A DNA stretch of 64,000 bases from Ursus arctos (GCF_023065955.2 NW_026623008.1:377001-441000); one strand, 5' to 3'; shown: positions 24,944 through 37,491, counted from the stretch's first letter. Program-made: numbers and translations. The notes: generated by a model not told the origin, from the letters alone.

Positions 24944-26612
24944 TTTAATAGTCGAGATTTCACACAGGGCGAAGAAATAACCCACGTTAAGGAAAATAGT
25001 TGCTACGATGCCTCCTCAAAACCTCAGGAAATATTAAGTGCTTGGATCAGACGCTGAACTCCACAGACACACCCTCGAGCCGGCCGTGCGGAGGATGCCC
25101 GGCGGAGCGGGCCCCTGCCTACCACTGCACGCAGGGGTCCAGGCCCAGCCGCGTGGCGCTGCCACCAGGGCCCACGGCGAGCCACGGGACACTGCCACGC
25201 CGCAGACACAGTAGCGCCAGTGCCCCCACGGGCCCAGCCGCTGGCCTGCCTGTGGGCTAGCCTGGCGCTGGGCTGAGATGGACTTGCACTTCCGCCAACA
25301 GAGACTCAAACAGCACAACATTTAGGAACAAAGATATAATCAGAGATTTTCTTCACAAGAGCAGGTTAAATACACACACGTGGTAAATCATAGAGGAATT
25401 TTAAATAAACGGATCAAAAACCAAAGACTGTCGAAGATGCGCAAGTGCGTGGCTTCCCTTGAGGCCCCTGTGGCCCCTGGAGTGGGATCGGGGCACCTCA
25501 GCCCGGGACCCGCAGACACAGTGCTTTCAAATGACGCCAAGTGAAATCACCACACAGGCGCTGGATGGAAGATGTCAGCAGCCAGGGAGCCATCTCCCCC
25601 CACCGGCCCTGCCCTTCCTGGGCAGCCGTCACGTCCTGTGATGCCCAGTCCCTGTGTGGTCTTCCAGAGCAGAGCCCATACCAGACACGGATCAGCTGCG
25701 AAAAGGAACGTGGGAGCCTATCTTCAGGGTAAAACAAAGACCTGGACCAAGTGTGAGGAGACCCCGAGGTGCACAGAAGCCGGCTGTCAGGTGCAGACCC
25801 CCAGCGGGCTGTTGGGGTCAGAGGAAATGTCCTGCAGGCACCAAGGGCCACCCCTGCAGCATCCGGGAACCTGGAGGTGGCAGTGGGGGGCCCAGCCTGG
25901 GTGTGGAGGCAAGGGGGTGGGGGGTAAGGTGAAAGCGGCCTAAGGGACCACACAGGACACCATGGCTCTTCGAGTAAAGGGTGCCACCTTGTGGTCACAC
26001 AGCAAGTGGATGCTGAATTTCAACTTCAGCAAAACAAAGAGCCCACTTTCCTAGGGGGACAGCTTCCTTCCAGGTGAACACAAGCACATTTCAAATGCTG
26101 GGGCCAAACCCCACGTCTCCTGGACCCCATCTGTGGCCGTCCTTGGCCAGGCCCCCTGCCCCTGCCAGCCGGGCGCAGCTGTGGGAACTTCTCCCACCTG
26201 GTGAGCCAGGGAGGGCTCCACTGGACCAAGAACGCACGCAAAGTATTTGATAATCGAGTTTTGTATTTTTAAGTGACCAAATCTAATAAAATGAAAAACA
26301 GGTTTACTAAAACAGGTCCAAAAGACGATACAGGAGATAAGCTATAAAACCAAAGCGTGAGGCCCCTCCTCGACACCCAAGCTCCATGGTCCCCAACCGA
26401 CCCCAGCGCGAGGACGGGGAGCTGAGAACCTTGCATCGCCTCTAAATCCAAGTGACACACTTTGGTTTCTGTTTTCCTTTTCAAGGTTTTTAAAAAGCTA
26501 ACCCGGAGTCAGGCAGGTGCACCCTGCGCTCGGCAGCACGTCCAGCCAGCCCACAGCAAGCTCGGGCCGTGTCCCTCGTTTGTGACCACCTCTGCCGGCC
26601 GTGGCATGTGGC
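24944..26612 (-). other. UBE2J2: UBE2J2 3' UTR (inferred extent)
   Basis: This non-coding sequence follows the UBE2J2 stop on the minus strand. A minus-strand ATTAAA at plus 24944-24949 is the best candidate poly(A) signal, giving a UTR of about 1.67 kb. An AATAAA within the SINE at 24731-24748 is an alternative. The extent is inferred, not shown. Confidence 0.45.
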
Positions 26613-29600
26613 TCACTCCTGCGCTATGCTTCTCAGCACGTACTTGACCGTGTAGGCAAAAGCCGCAAACCCAACTATAACAAACAAGTTCGCCAGGGCG
26701 CCGCCCAGGAGTCCGTGGTGCCGGTTGGCCTGCTGGAGCCCCGCGAGGTGCGGCCCAGCCCCTGGCGCGTGCCCATTGAGGAGCTGAAGCCCATTCTGAC
26801 CATGGTGTGTTTCCCCATCTGGAACCACATCTGGTAAGGGGAGAGCCTGGGGTCGGCTACTGAGTTCGTCTTGGGCTTTCTGCTTTTGTTTAATTTCCTA
26901 AGATAAAAACAAAAAGAAACAAGGGTTGGTCTAAACAATTGAGTTCCTTCAGGACTAGGGAGGATTCTAAGACCCACCATGAAGACCTGTGGGGCCAGCA
27001 GTCGCCAGCCGCACGTATTCAATCCTGATACCCACCCTCGGAGCTGGGGGCTGTGGCTAACCCTGTTTTACAGATGGGGGGGGAGGCACTTGTCAAAACC
27101 ACCCAGCCTGCACCCCTCAGGGCCTAGACCGAGCAGGTCCAAGCAATACAGATTCACCGCGGCCTCGACCTTAGTGCAGCTCACCCTGCCCCTCCTGGCC
27201 AACGGCCCTCCCTGCAGCTCAGCAGCCCACCTGAGGAGCTCCATGCCCTGTCATCCAGTTCCCGTTCCCTGGCCTCCCCAGCTCCAACCACACCGCCCAA
27301 GCCCCCTGGTCCCTAGGCACCTTCAGGAGAAGGTGTGTGCGGACGGGGACCCTCCGTGCTGCGCACCTGCGGCACAGGGACCACGGCAGCACCGTCTTCT
27401 CTTTCAAAGAATCAAATCTGAAAGTGCTCCTGACAAGGGGGGAGCAAAACTGACCGCCAGCCTCTGTCCCTTACCTCCACGACTTCAGGGAATAATTCAC
27501 AGAAGACTTTGTCTTTCAAATTAAATGCTAAACTTTGTGCAGCCAGTTGTCTTTTCTAGGAAGAAAGAGAAGGGAAATATCAGCCCGATTAATTTCAATT
27601 CGTTCAAATTCTAAAGACTATTTTATCCTCAAAGGCTGTTGTCTTCATGTTATTAAAGCACTCTGTGACCTCACTCTTCACAACAAGGCTTATTTAACTT
27701 TCCATTATCAATAACATTAAACTTGATTCCTACTTAAACAACAGAAAAATATAACCAGTTAACAAGGACTAGGCACCCTGCTACCCGTGGAGGGGCTGTG
27801 GTGCTGCCCACCCCACCCAAGACCTCTAGGGAGCTTGGCCTGTTCTTCCCGCTGCTGAGGAGAACAAGGAACCCCACAACAGGGAGTCTCCACATGGTGC
27901 CTGGGGAGCAAGGACATGAGTGGGAGCCCCCATCACGTGACCATGCTCTCCACCCCTCACCGTGAAGTCCGACGTCTCTATGCTGCCCAGGGTGGGGCCC
28001 TTCTCCACCATGAAGCTAAGGAGCCCCGTCAGGATGGTGGAGACGGACCAGGCCGGGTTCCACGTGTCTGGGTGGAAATCCGTGATGGAAAGACACAGCC
28101 TGCAAAACAGGGACCCGCTCAACAGAGCTCACCCCAATCCTGACCACACTCAACACTTGAGAAGCAGAAATGCCTTACCTTGTATTGCACTTAAATCTTC
28201 CATTGGGTGTTATCATATAAATACTAGGAGGTTTAAAAGGAAATTCTCTGGGAAAAACTAGTTTTCCATGATAATAGCCACCTATATCAAAACAGAGAAA
28301 GAGCCTGGTCACGGTCCACGATGCAACTCCTGTTGGGGTCGCATCCAGCCCCATTCCAGCCCTCAGGCTGGCGCCACAACCTTTGGCTTCCCACCCCATC
28401 CCACCCCACCAACTCCCTGTCATCTCTCTGCACACCAGCTGACCACACCTGGAACACAAGAGTCTTGCTGGAGGTCTCACCGGGGGGGGGGGGGGGGGGG
28501 GGGGCTCATGACCAAAAATTAGGAGCAGCCCTTGTCCCACATGACCACCACACAACCCTGCTCAGTCTTCCTGTGCCCCCTCTCTCACTCAGAGCAGAGC
28601 ATCGGAAGAGAAGCTGCACTGGGCTCCTCGACGGCCCCCTCCTGCCCTCCTCCCCAGCATGCCAGCTGAGGTCACCCTTACTCAGATCCCCTCCCTCCCG
28701 CACTACTCATTTCTCCTTCCCCACCAAACTACACGCAGCAGCAGCAAAACTGCCATCATTTCTTCCACCGTAAAAACACACACAAAAGCTCTGGCTGCCA
28801 CCCCCCTCCAACTCCTGCCAGTCGCTCGCTCTCTTTTCTCTAAAACCCCTCGAGAGCTACGTCTAAGTCCACCCTGACGAGGCTCCTGCCCCCACCATGG
28901 TCCCCCAAACCTGACATCGAGGTCACCAGACCTCCCCTCACACCTCACCACCACGCCTGACCCTGCGTTCTAGAGCCCACCCTGGCCTGGCTCCCCATTC
29001 CCACCCCACCTCCGAAGCACTGGCCACTGGCTCCTCCGGTGGTCTCCCTGATCACTCACGCTTCTGGGGTCTCACAGTCTCACGCGACGTGAGGGTATGA
29101 TAATTCCTCTCCAACCAGCACCTTCACCTGGGCCTCTGGGCCTCCACCCCGGACTCCAGACCACGGACTGACCATCTAGGCAACACTGCCCAGATGGGTC
29201 CAAGAGAGAATTGCAGCTATCTCCCCCAAACAGCAGCTCCATCCTCTTAGCCATTCAGACTAAAATCTGGGAGGCCCCATTGCCACCCCCACCCCGTCCC
29301 CGCCGCCATTTCATGCCTATTCCATCAACAAATCCTGTTGGTCACACCTTCAAACTGACCCAGACCAACACTCTGGGTGACATGGTTAGCCCAGCATCAG
29401 GCCTAGTCTCATGGCCTTCACCCCTGCCTGCTCAGCTCCCAGTCCCACTGGCCCATGCCTACCTGAGGCCTCACACCCTCGTCTCAGGGCCTCACCTGGG
29501 AGCCTTTGGGAAATGCAGAGCCTTGAGCACACCACAGGCAGGAGGAGTGGAACGTGCAGGGACAGGATATCTGGTGATGTCTGTGTGCGTGCACATGAAT

Positions 29601-32600
29601 GCTGGCACAGTGAGGCTTCACGAGCTGCCCTGACTTCCACCTGGGCTCCCTGCTGTCCCCGGCACCCTGGGTGTGGTCCCACCTGGAGGACCGGGGTACA
29701 CTAGTCCCAAAGAGCCACACATCTCTCTGTGCTCCAATGCCACTGTTGAGTAGTGCCTCCCCACTACCTCATTTGGGCTCCCCACCAGAGCCCTGGCCAC
29801 CTCACGTGAGTGCTGTCTTCTACTCCAAGCTCTGCCAGTGGTGGAGGGATGACATGGGCAAGTGCCCCTCGTAAGGCCAACCCAAGAGGCAGCCAAGTCC
29901 ACCAGTGAGAAACTAACACTACAGATGACACGCAGAGCACACTCACTCAAAATCACTACGGAAAACCAAAGTGGAAAACAGGCAAGTGATACAAACAGGG
30001 GTTCTTCCTAAGAGGACGCAGGAAGAGCCAATGCACGTCTGACACGGTTTGGCTCAGGGCTACACAGGAAATGGCTGCCCTGTGTAGCTTAGCGGAGGGG
30101 AGTGGGAAGACAGACACTGCCTCGCGGCAGGAGTATACACCGGCCAGGAACACGGAATTCTCAATACCCACGCTGACCCGGCAGCTCTACGTCCTGTGAT
30201 CTACTGGAGAAATGCTAGGTGAAAACCTTCTGCCAAGGGAAAGGCTCCATGCAGGACCCAGGCCCAGGGAGCAAACTGGAGAAGCAAACGCAAGTTTCAA
30301 GACACACAGCAGGCAGCGCATGCGGAACCAGGGACGCTGCAATTCTCCCCGTCTCGGCGTGCACCTTACGGTGCAGACGATGAACTCTGGGAGGATCTGT
30401 ACTGGAGGGGGGCCCAGGAGGGCTCATTCTGAGAGGTGAAGAGTCACAGCAGGGGACATGGGAGGACAGAGCTTCACCCAGAGGTCAAGCCCACAGGGAG
30501 TGTTAGGGAAGCAGTGCCAGGCCAGCAGCTCCCACACCCTTCATTCCAAGTGTCCACAGGGGACAGAGTGAGGAGCACAGCCTTGGCCAAGCCCTGCGGA
30601 CAGAAACTACAGAGAGCACTGTGGCCCTGGAAGGAGGCCAGGGAGCGCGTGCAGCACGATGCCACACTTCAACGCTGCCCTTCCTCCACTGGACTGCTTT
30701 TATGACTAAGTGGGGAAAAAAGAAAAAAAACTCCACTGGCCAGCTGTGCCGGACCGTTCCTGGGTTCTCTACGCTGTTCGGCTGACCCGCATTTCTGCAC
30801 TCCCCCCACAGCCCGCTCACTGAAGGCACCCAAGTCTTAAAATCAAGCAGACTGACTCCTCCCACTTTATTCTTGTTTTAGCTACTCTTGATCCTCGGCC
30901 CTTCCATGTACATTTTAGAATAAAAACCTCAGAATAAATTTGTGTATGCCTACAACAGACTTTTATTACGACTACAGGGCTGCGTAAAATCTACGATCAA
31001 TTCCGGAAGAATCTTAAGCCACGTGTGCACTAGCAGGAGGCCACTTCTGAACTGTCAGGGCTGCCGCGCCAGGACCAGCAGAGCCGTGGAACCCAGAGGC
31101 CAGCCAGCGCCGAGCCAAGCAAACATGGACAGGGAGAAGAGCCATGAGAGACTGAGAAGGAAGGGTCAGGACATCCAGAAGTCAGAGGAGGAGCAAGTGA
31201 GGAGGAAGCCAGAGTCAACAACACCAAAAGTTCACGAAACCCCAGACACTGAGGCCTGAGATCTGTCCCTTGGAGACCGGCAATTCAGAGGTGTCCCTTA
31301 TCGACCCAGATGAAAGCGGTCAGCGAAGGAAGGGCTGCAGGCTGCAGAGTGTAGCCCTGAGCTGAGGAGGGCATGGGCAGCAGGGGAGGGGATGGGAGTA
31401 GGTGCTGAGGTGGGCAGTGAAGGGAGAGGAGGCAGAGGAGGGGAAGGAGGAGGAAGAAAGAAGGGGGAGGAAGAGCAGTAGGAAAAGCTGTCTCTGAAGG
31501 GAATCTTGCTGGCAGCCTGAGAGTCAAAACCAGCAGGTAATACACAGGGGAGTACCAGACACAAGGAAACATTCCTGACAGGGCTGGGTCCGGAAAGAGG
31601 GTGCCTCTTTCTGCAGAGTCAGGACACCCCATGCTAGGCAAGGCCTGGGGGTATGGGGGTGTCCTGCAGTCCCAGCCTGCATGCTTTCACTCGGGGCCTG
31701 CCTTCTCCTTTCCCCACTGCCTCCACCCCTGTCCAGGCTCATTTCCAGCAGGAACAGGCCTAGATACAAAATTAATAAATGTCCACTATTTAATCAGAAA
31801 ATACTAAAACTACAGGGGCGCCTGGGTGGCACAGCGGTTGAGCGTCTGCCTTCGGCTCAGGGAGTGATCCCGGCGTTCTGGGATCGAGCCCCACATCAGG
31901 CTCTTCCCCTATGAGCCTGCTTCTTCCTCTCCCACTCCCCCTGCTGTGTTCCCTCTCTCGCTGGCTGTCTCTATCTCTGTCGAATAAATAAATAAAATCT
32001 TTAAAAAAAAAAAAAAGAAAGAAAGAAAATACTAAAACTACAAAAAAATATGGGGGGATGGGTTAGCCCGGTGATGGGTACTAAGGAGGGCACGTATTGC
32101 ATGGAGCACTGGGTGTTATAAGCAAACAATGAATCCTGGAACACTACATCAAAAACTAATGATGTACCGTATGGTGACTAACATTAAAAAAAAAAAAAAC
32201 TACAAAAAACCCCCCTTAAAAACCAGGCACAATGCCCCTTGTGAGAGAGAGAACACGCTCAGTTCTTGTGTGTTAGAAACACGTATTTAACAAGCCTTCT
32301 AACGTGATCTGTCCAGACAGCTCTGAAGCCCGTCTTTTGCTGCATTTCTAGGAAACCCACTGCAAGCCCATCAAGCCCCCACACCGCTGTTGGGCATTCA
32401 AGCAGTTCCCACCCGCCCTACAGAGAGCTTCTGCACCTGTCTCCCTAGGACACATCTTCCCATAACAGGGACTCCTGCATCAAAGGAGAGTCCTCATAAG
32501 GCGAGTGACATATGCCGAACATTCTCCTCCAGCAGCCAGACTCTTTTCTAGTGAAATCTTACACAAAAGTCCCATGTGCAGGTATACGTCACATGAAGTG

Positions 32601-35600
32601 AGGCCCCAGTGGCTAGAGAGTGGCAGGTACTGCCCACCTGGCCACATCTCTGCCCTGGGCTTGCCCTGCCATGGCTCATCTCTCACCCCCCCCCCCAAAC
32701 CCTGAAGCTGATGCCAGGCTCCCGCGGCCCCCGCGACGCACCAAATAATCCCAGGTCTACTTCGTAAATGACACCAGAGGACCCTGGTGGCATCACCGGA
32801 TCAGCCTCCACAGCAGTTAGGAGAACAGAGATGCCCAGCTGACCCAGAGCGGATCCTCCCTAAACCTCAGTGCCCCATCCACAAAGGGGCCCATCCCTTA
32901 GCTCAGAGGGCTCAGCAGAGGGAGTGCTCCATAAATACACCTTTCCTTCCTCCAACAATATCCATGCTGGTCTGAACAAACCCCAGGAGAAACTGGCCAC
33001 ACTGTCCTGCTCACCAGGTCTGTCTTCCGGCTCTGATCCCACTGGTATCAGAGGCTGGCTGAACCCTGCGACTTACAGATAGACCCCAAGGACTGAACAC
33101 AACGGCAAAACCAAACACTTCTCGGACCTGGAGAAACACTGGGATGGACTCCAAGGAAGTCCGATCTCACTAACGCACATCCAAAATAGGGCGTGATTCA
33201 CAAATGTAAAGTGTTTGACAGGTGAGGTCTATTCAGAAGGTAAAGCGGCCTCTTGTTCGTCTCACTCAGATCAAAGACTTACCTTCATAAGGGGTCATCT
33301 CTGGGCCTCGGACCACATAGTGCCTGAGGGAGAGAAGAAAATCAGCTGGCTCTGGGGATGGCAAATTCTCCAAATTCGGAGTCACTCCGAGGCTGGGGTT
33401 TGTAGGGTCCAGCCAAAACTAGATACTCATGAATATTCAATAGGTGAACTTGTGCCGTAGAGGGTTTAGTCACTTTGTAACAGAATCTTACAAACTGAAT
33501 CTTGTGAGTTTTCCACTAAGTATTTTTGTGTTCACAATATGAAAGAAAGGAATCCTCTCTAACCATTGTAGCCAAATGACAAAGTTTTCAATGTTCATTT
33601 CACACACATTCTTGGGGTGTACTTGGAAACTTGCAGTTTTCAGTGTCAGTGTGCCCAAATATTATGAAGCAGACCAGACAGGGAACAGCTGGTGACACGA
33701 GGTGGCTCTGTGTCCCCCAGTGTTGGATGTTCTGGGAGAAGGAGACACGACCTCAGAGCAGCTGTCCTGCAGCAGGAGGAACAGGGCAAGCCCAGGTTGT
33801 ACCCACAGGCCTCGGACCACAGGCAGCAGCACCCACAGACTCCACTCTCCCACACAAACAAAAAGCTTCAGCTGTACGTCCAGAGGTGTTTGGACTTAAG
33901 GATTTTCACACAAAACAGAAAAGCACAAAGGAGAAAGTAGAACCAACCAGAATTCAAGACCAGACACGACTATTAACCCCTCACAACCCTCCCTTCCCAC
34001 AAACACCATCTTCACGCTGTGGACCACGTGACATCCGCTATCTGCTATCTGGTATGTTTTACTCCAAAAACGCTGTCATCCTATGTTGGCAGACCAGGAA
34101 CAACCCTCAGAGCTAAGCACGTGACACACCCAGGAACATGGCCTTAATTTGTCACTGCTCCCAATTCCGGTGCCCAATGTGAGAACACTGGGTAGGGTGG
34201 TGAGCGGGTGCGGAGAGCCCAGCAGCCTGAGAAGCAGAGCAAGGGACGGGCACCACAGCACTCAGAGGACACCCACAGCCAAGCAGGAGCGCTCATCCAG
34301 CAGGCCTGACACGGCCGTCCTCAGCCAGCTCCAGGAACTGGGTTCCAGAGTGGGGAGAGGGTCTCACCGCCCCAACCACGTTATTCATGCTCAAAATACG
34401 ATTCATGCCGAGAGAAAGCCTGCCTTCCAGCTGGGCGTCTGGAGCACTGGGGGTGCCAGGCAGAAGTGCCCACGCGACCTGCTCCCGCTGCAAATCCCAC
34501 GCCCTGGGTCTCTAACAGGCTTCCCTGCTGGACAGGGCCTCACACGTGTCGTCACAGCAAGTCCTGTGACAGCCCAAAGGGATGGGAAGCTTGTGCCTGG
34601 TCTCCTAGGGACTCTGCCTCCAGTGCCTTCTCTGTTTGCTGATTTTGCTCTTTTTTCTCTGTAATAAACGTTAGCGGCAGATCCTCCTCATGAATGACTG
34701 AACCTGGGGACCTGAACTCACAGGCAGAGAGAGGCTCCCCACACAAAGAGGACACCCCTGCAACTGCCATGGAACCTGTCCCTCCATCTGCCAATTCTGT
34801 GGGCGGCCACACTTGGTTTTTGTTGCCTGGGGGCAAGGAGAGCTCTGCTGTAACCCTGAAGCCTCACTCACACGAGGCCCACCTCACCCTCAGAACCCTT
34901 CCCTCACCGATCAGAGCAGGCCCTTCTCTCTAAGCTGAGGAAGGTGGATCCAGAACCCGTGAACACCTGCCCAATCAGAAAAGTATTTCTTGGGGCGCCT
35001 GGGGGGCACAGCGGTGAAGCGTCTGCCTTCAGCTCAGGGCGTGATCCCGGCGTTATGGGATCGAGCCCCACGTCAGGCTCCTCCGCTATGAGCCTGCTTC
35101 TTCCTCTCCCACTCCCCCTGCTTGTGTTCCCTCTCTCGCTGGCTGTCCCTATCTGTGTTAAATAAATAAATAAAATCTTAAAAAAAAAAAAAAAAGTATT
35201 TCTTTTTAACTCAGTTGAATCCGTTTTCTCCGGATTTAAAAACTTAAAAAACACTTTTTTTTTTAAGTAGGCTTCACGCCCAGCATCGAGCCCAACGTGG
35301 AGCTTGAACTCTCGACCCTGAGATCCAGACCTGAGCTGAGATTAAGAGTCAGACACTTAACTGACTGAGCAATCCAGGTGTCCCCTGGAAAACATTTTTT
35401 AAGATCAAAACACAAAATACCTTTCAAACGGGGGTGTCTGGGTGGCTCAGTCAGTTGACCATGTGACTCTTGGTTTCAGCTCAGGTCATGATCTCGGGGT
35501 TGTGGGATCCAGTGCCGCCACTGGGCTCCATGCTCACTGCAGAGTCTGTCTGAGATTCTTCCCTCTCCCTCTCTCCCCACTTGCATGTGTGTGTGCATGC

Positions 35601-36419
35601 ACGCTCTCTCTCAAACAAACAAATAAAATCTTTTAAAAGAGAAATACCTTCCGAACAGAAAACGCTTACTATCGGAGCCCTATGCGTTACTTGCCACAAA
35701 ATCAGCCATGAAGCTGGTAAGGGCAGCATCTCTGTAGAAGCATGTAGCCTTCGAAGGCCACGCTTGAACACGGCCAGAGAGTCACTACGAAACAAGCGTC
35801 CATGAGGTACAGAGCCTCTCCTCAGCCCAAGGGCTTCCCAGGCCAGTGCCAGCTGCTTACGTATCAGACCCCCGACCCTTTGTAGCAAACTCTCCAAGGC
35901 AGGACAAGCTACTTCACAGGACCAAGAAGCAAAGAGCAGAGAAGGAGAGTCTAGAAGTGCAGCTTCTCCACCAACAACTGTGAGACCTACACACCCCCCA
36001 GCCTCCCCTATGCATCCCACAAACCCAGCACCACCCCAAAGGTGCTCTACAGCACTCTTTTTCTCCAGCCTCAACATGCAGGGGTTAAGGAAGACCCCAT
36101 CACGGCCCCGGCTGCCACTCATTAAGAAGACAACCAGGGCACATGTGTAGGCCTCCGTCTACTTACATCTAAAAAGGTGTAGACGCACCCTTCCCAATGC
36201 CACGATGGGAGCACAAGGCCACCCAGCCAAGCCAGCAGAGAACCCGGGGGATGGTCAGTGTGAGGTGAACGGCCATGCAGAGCCTTACCATTCAAGAATA
36301 TTGGAAGGGAGGGGCTCAGCACAGATGTAAGGCACCGGGTCCTTCTTGATTCGAAGATAGTCCTGCTTCAGCCGCTGGGTTGCTGTTGTCGGAGCTCTTT
36401 TACTGCTGTTGCTGCTCAT
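26613..36419 (-). CDS. UBE2J2: ubiquitin-conjugating enzyme E2 J2, 6 coding exons
   Basis: This is a tail-anchored E2 of the ER membrane (yeast Ubc6 family) that passes ubiquitin to substrates in ER-associated degradation. Coding exons on minus: 36289-36419, 33283-33323, 28179-28281, 27961-28099, 27475-27555 and 26613-26897. Phases join without error and give exactly 259 residues, the human length. The catalytic Cys is residue 94 (codon at plus 28093-28095) within [18 protein letters not shown], the Ubc6-type active-site context that lacks the usual HPN. The UBC fold spans about 12-165; a linker with [11 protein letters not shown] follows; the C-terminal anchor [20 protein letters not shown] (about 231-250) ends in a short lumenal tail. 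The first coding exon starts exactly at the ATG (acceptor CACAG|ATG), so the whole 5' UTR lies in upstream exons near the CpG island at 40.9 kb. Secure. Confidence 0.97.
28482..28504 (+). repeat. homopolymer run of 23 G
   Basis: An uninterrupted G run lies in a UBE2J2 intron (C-run on the transcribed strand), about 200 bp upstream of the exon at 28179-28281 in transcription order. Its length is likely to vary and may be imprecise in the assembly. Confidence 0.9.
29220..29385 (+). repeat. L2 LINE fragment
   Basis: The segment follows the L2 3'-region pattern: 'agcagctccatcctcttagcc', 'ctaaaatctgggaggcc', then 'ccatcaacaaatcctgttgg' and 'caccttcaaactgaccca'. It is an old pan-mammalian element inside the UBE2J2 intron. 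Edges are approximate. Confidence 0.6.
29386..31371 (-). other. UBE2J2: UBE2J2 intron sequence, unique
   Basis: This is part of the 5-kb intron between the coding exons at 28281 and 33283. No exon, RNA gene or clear young repeat is visible. The open frames here are short and unsupported. Confidence 0.55.
31372..31490 (+). repeat. purine-rich (GGA)n-like tract
   Basis: About 120 bp of G and A with few pyrimidines (GGGAGAGGAGG, GGAAGGAGGAGG units) lie in a UBE2J2 intron. The pyrimidine-rich strand is the transcribed sense strand. Confidence 0.75.
31815..32024 (+). mobile_element. CAN-SINE, full length, young
   Basis: It starts GGGGCGCCTGGGTGGCACAG, has the 'ttcttcctctcccactcccc' and 'ctctctcgctggctgtctc' segments, and ends in AATAAATAAATAAAATC, then A15 and (GAAA)n. 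The 18-bp target duplication GAAAATACTAAAACTACA is perfect at 31797-31814 and 32025-32042. It lies in a UBE2J2 intron, antisense to the gene. Confidence 0.97.
32049..32196 (+). mobile_element. 5'-truncated carnivore L1 (3' end)
   Basis: The sequence matches the typical 3' end of carnivore L1: 'gggcacgtattgcatggagc', 'actgggtgttataagcaaac', 'gaacactacatcaaaaacta', 'tatggtgactaacatt' and then poly(A). Flanking copies of AAAACTACAAAAAA (32034-32047 and about 32196-32209) look like its target duplication. It is only about 150 bp long and non-coding. Confidence 0.85.
32210..33282 (-). other. UBE2J2: UBE2J2 intron sequence, mostly unique
   Basis: This is the remainder of the 5-kb intron up to the 41-bp exon at 33283-33323. 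The segment near 32270-32600 faintly resembles an old L1 or similar dispersed repeat. No coding or RNA feature was found. Confidence 0.5.
34992..35191 (+). mobile_element. CAN-SINE, full length, young
   Basis: It starts GGGGCGCCTGGGGGGCACAG, has the same 3' half as the copies at 7911 and 31815, and ends in AATAAATAAATAAAATC and poly(A). The perfect 13-bp duplication AAAAGTATTTCTT lies at 34979-34991 and 35192-35204. It is in the UBE2J2 intron, antisense to the gene. Confidence 0.96.
35253..35385 (-). mobile_element. CAN-SINE, older short subfamily, reverse orientation
   Basis: Read on minus it runs from a GGGGACACCTGGATTGCTCAG head through 'gtctgactcttaatctcagc', 'ggtctggatctcagggtcga' and 'gttcaagctccacgttgggc' to an A-rich tail. 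It is more diverged than its neighbours and lacks the long pyrimidine segment. Confidence 0.85.
35430..35641 (+). mobile_element. CAN-SINE, older subfamily
   Basis: The GGGGTGTCTGGGTGGCTCAG head is followed by 'gactcttggtttcagctcag' and a (TG)n/(TC)n segment, ending AACAAATAAAATC. The flanks AAATACCTTTCAAAC (35415-35429) and AAATACCTTCCGAAC (35642-35656) are the target duplication with two differences. This fits an insertion older than the perfectly flanked copies. Confidence 0.92.
35657..36288 (-). other. UBE2J2: UBE2J2 intron sequence, unique
   Basis: Short intron segment upstream (plus coordinates) of the first coding exon. No repeat or exon recognised. Confidence 0.55.
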
Positions 36420-37238
36420 CTGTGCGGAACAAACACTTCTGCTGACAAAGGGGGAGAGGCACGCCACTGCCTTCCTCACCCAGACGCTTCCGCAGGCCCG
36501 TACCTCGCTTCCGGCTCCGCAGCCCACCACCATGCAGTTAAGCCCAGCCCCCCGGAACCCAGGCCTGTGGGCTGTCCTGACTTGCCCACCCACTCAGACG
36601 CCTGCAGGACTTGCAGATTCTCCTTTTCCGCCTGCCCTGCCACAACCTTCATTTATGTAATATCAGATGCAAAGATTAAGGAAAAAAACCCAAAGCCTCA
36701 CTCCTGTCCTCAAAGAACCTAAATGGGAAGAAAAACATGTAATTTAAAGGGTCCTAAGTAGAGGTGTGCTGAAGCCAGCCTGGAGCAGCGCTCCTGAGCG
36801 ACTAAGCATCTCTCTCCAACTCTGCTAATGAAATGTTTATACCATGGAAATCAGGATTCACCCCAAACCAGCCCCCACCGAAAGCCTGTTGTTAAACATT
36901 CTCCAACACATCTGCCACTGGTCAAGAGTGGGTGGAACAAGGGAGCAGAGAAAGGGCCTCTCTCTGCGACTGCAGAGACGGGGACCCTTGAAAGTCTGAC
37001 ACGCGTGCTGGGAAGAGGGAAAAGGGGTGCCCTCCAGACAGAAGGAGCTACAGGGACATGGGCAGCATCAGGGGTCCAGGGAAGAGTACTGGGCCACTGT
37101 GTAAGGAGCCACAGCACAGTAAATGGAGACTGACAAGGCTGGCCAGGGAGGCAAGGCCAGGAGGCCAAGCAGCACAGCAGAAAGGTTTTAGGTCCAAGCC
37201 TTAAGGGAGATCAGATTTTCTGTTAGAAAGATCACTTG

Positions 37239-37478
37239 GACATGGGGGGCCTGGGTGGCTCAGTCGGTTAACCATCTGTCTTCGGTTCAGGTCATGATCC
37301 CAGGGTCCTGGAATCGAGTCCCACATCGGGCTCCCTACTCAGCGGGGAGTCAGCTTCTCCCTCCCTCTCTGCAGCCCCCCACCACCGCTTGTGTGTGTAG
37401 GCACTCTCTTCTCAAATAAATAAATAACATCTTAGAGAAAGAAAAGAAAAGAAAAAGAAAGAGAAAGAAAGAAGGAAA
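37239..37478 (+). mobile_element. CAN-SINE, intermediate subfamily with long purine tail
   Basis: The head is GGGGGGCCTGGGTGGCTCAG, followed by 'gtcttcggttcaggtcatga', 'cagcggggagtcagcttctc' and AATAAATAAATAAC, then a 45-bp (GAAA)n-rich tail. The target duplication GAAAGATCACTTG lies at 37226-37238 and 37479-37491. Its middle part differs from the young copies (closer to the 'cagcggggag' subfamily). Confidence 0.93.
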
Positions 37479-37491
37479 GAAAGATCACTTG

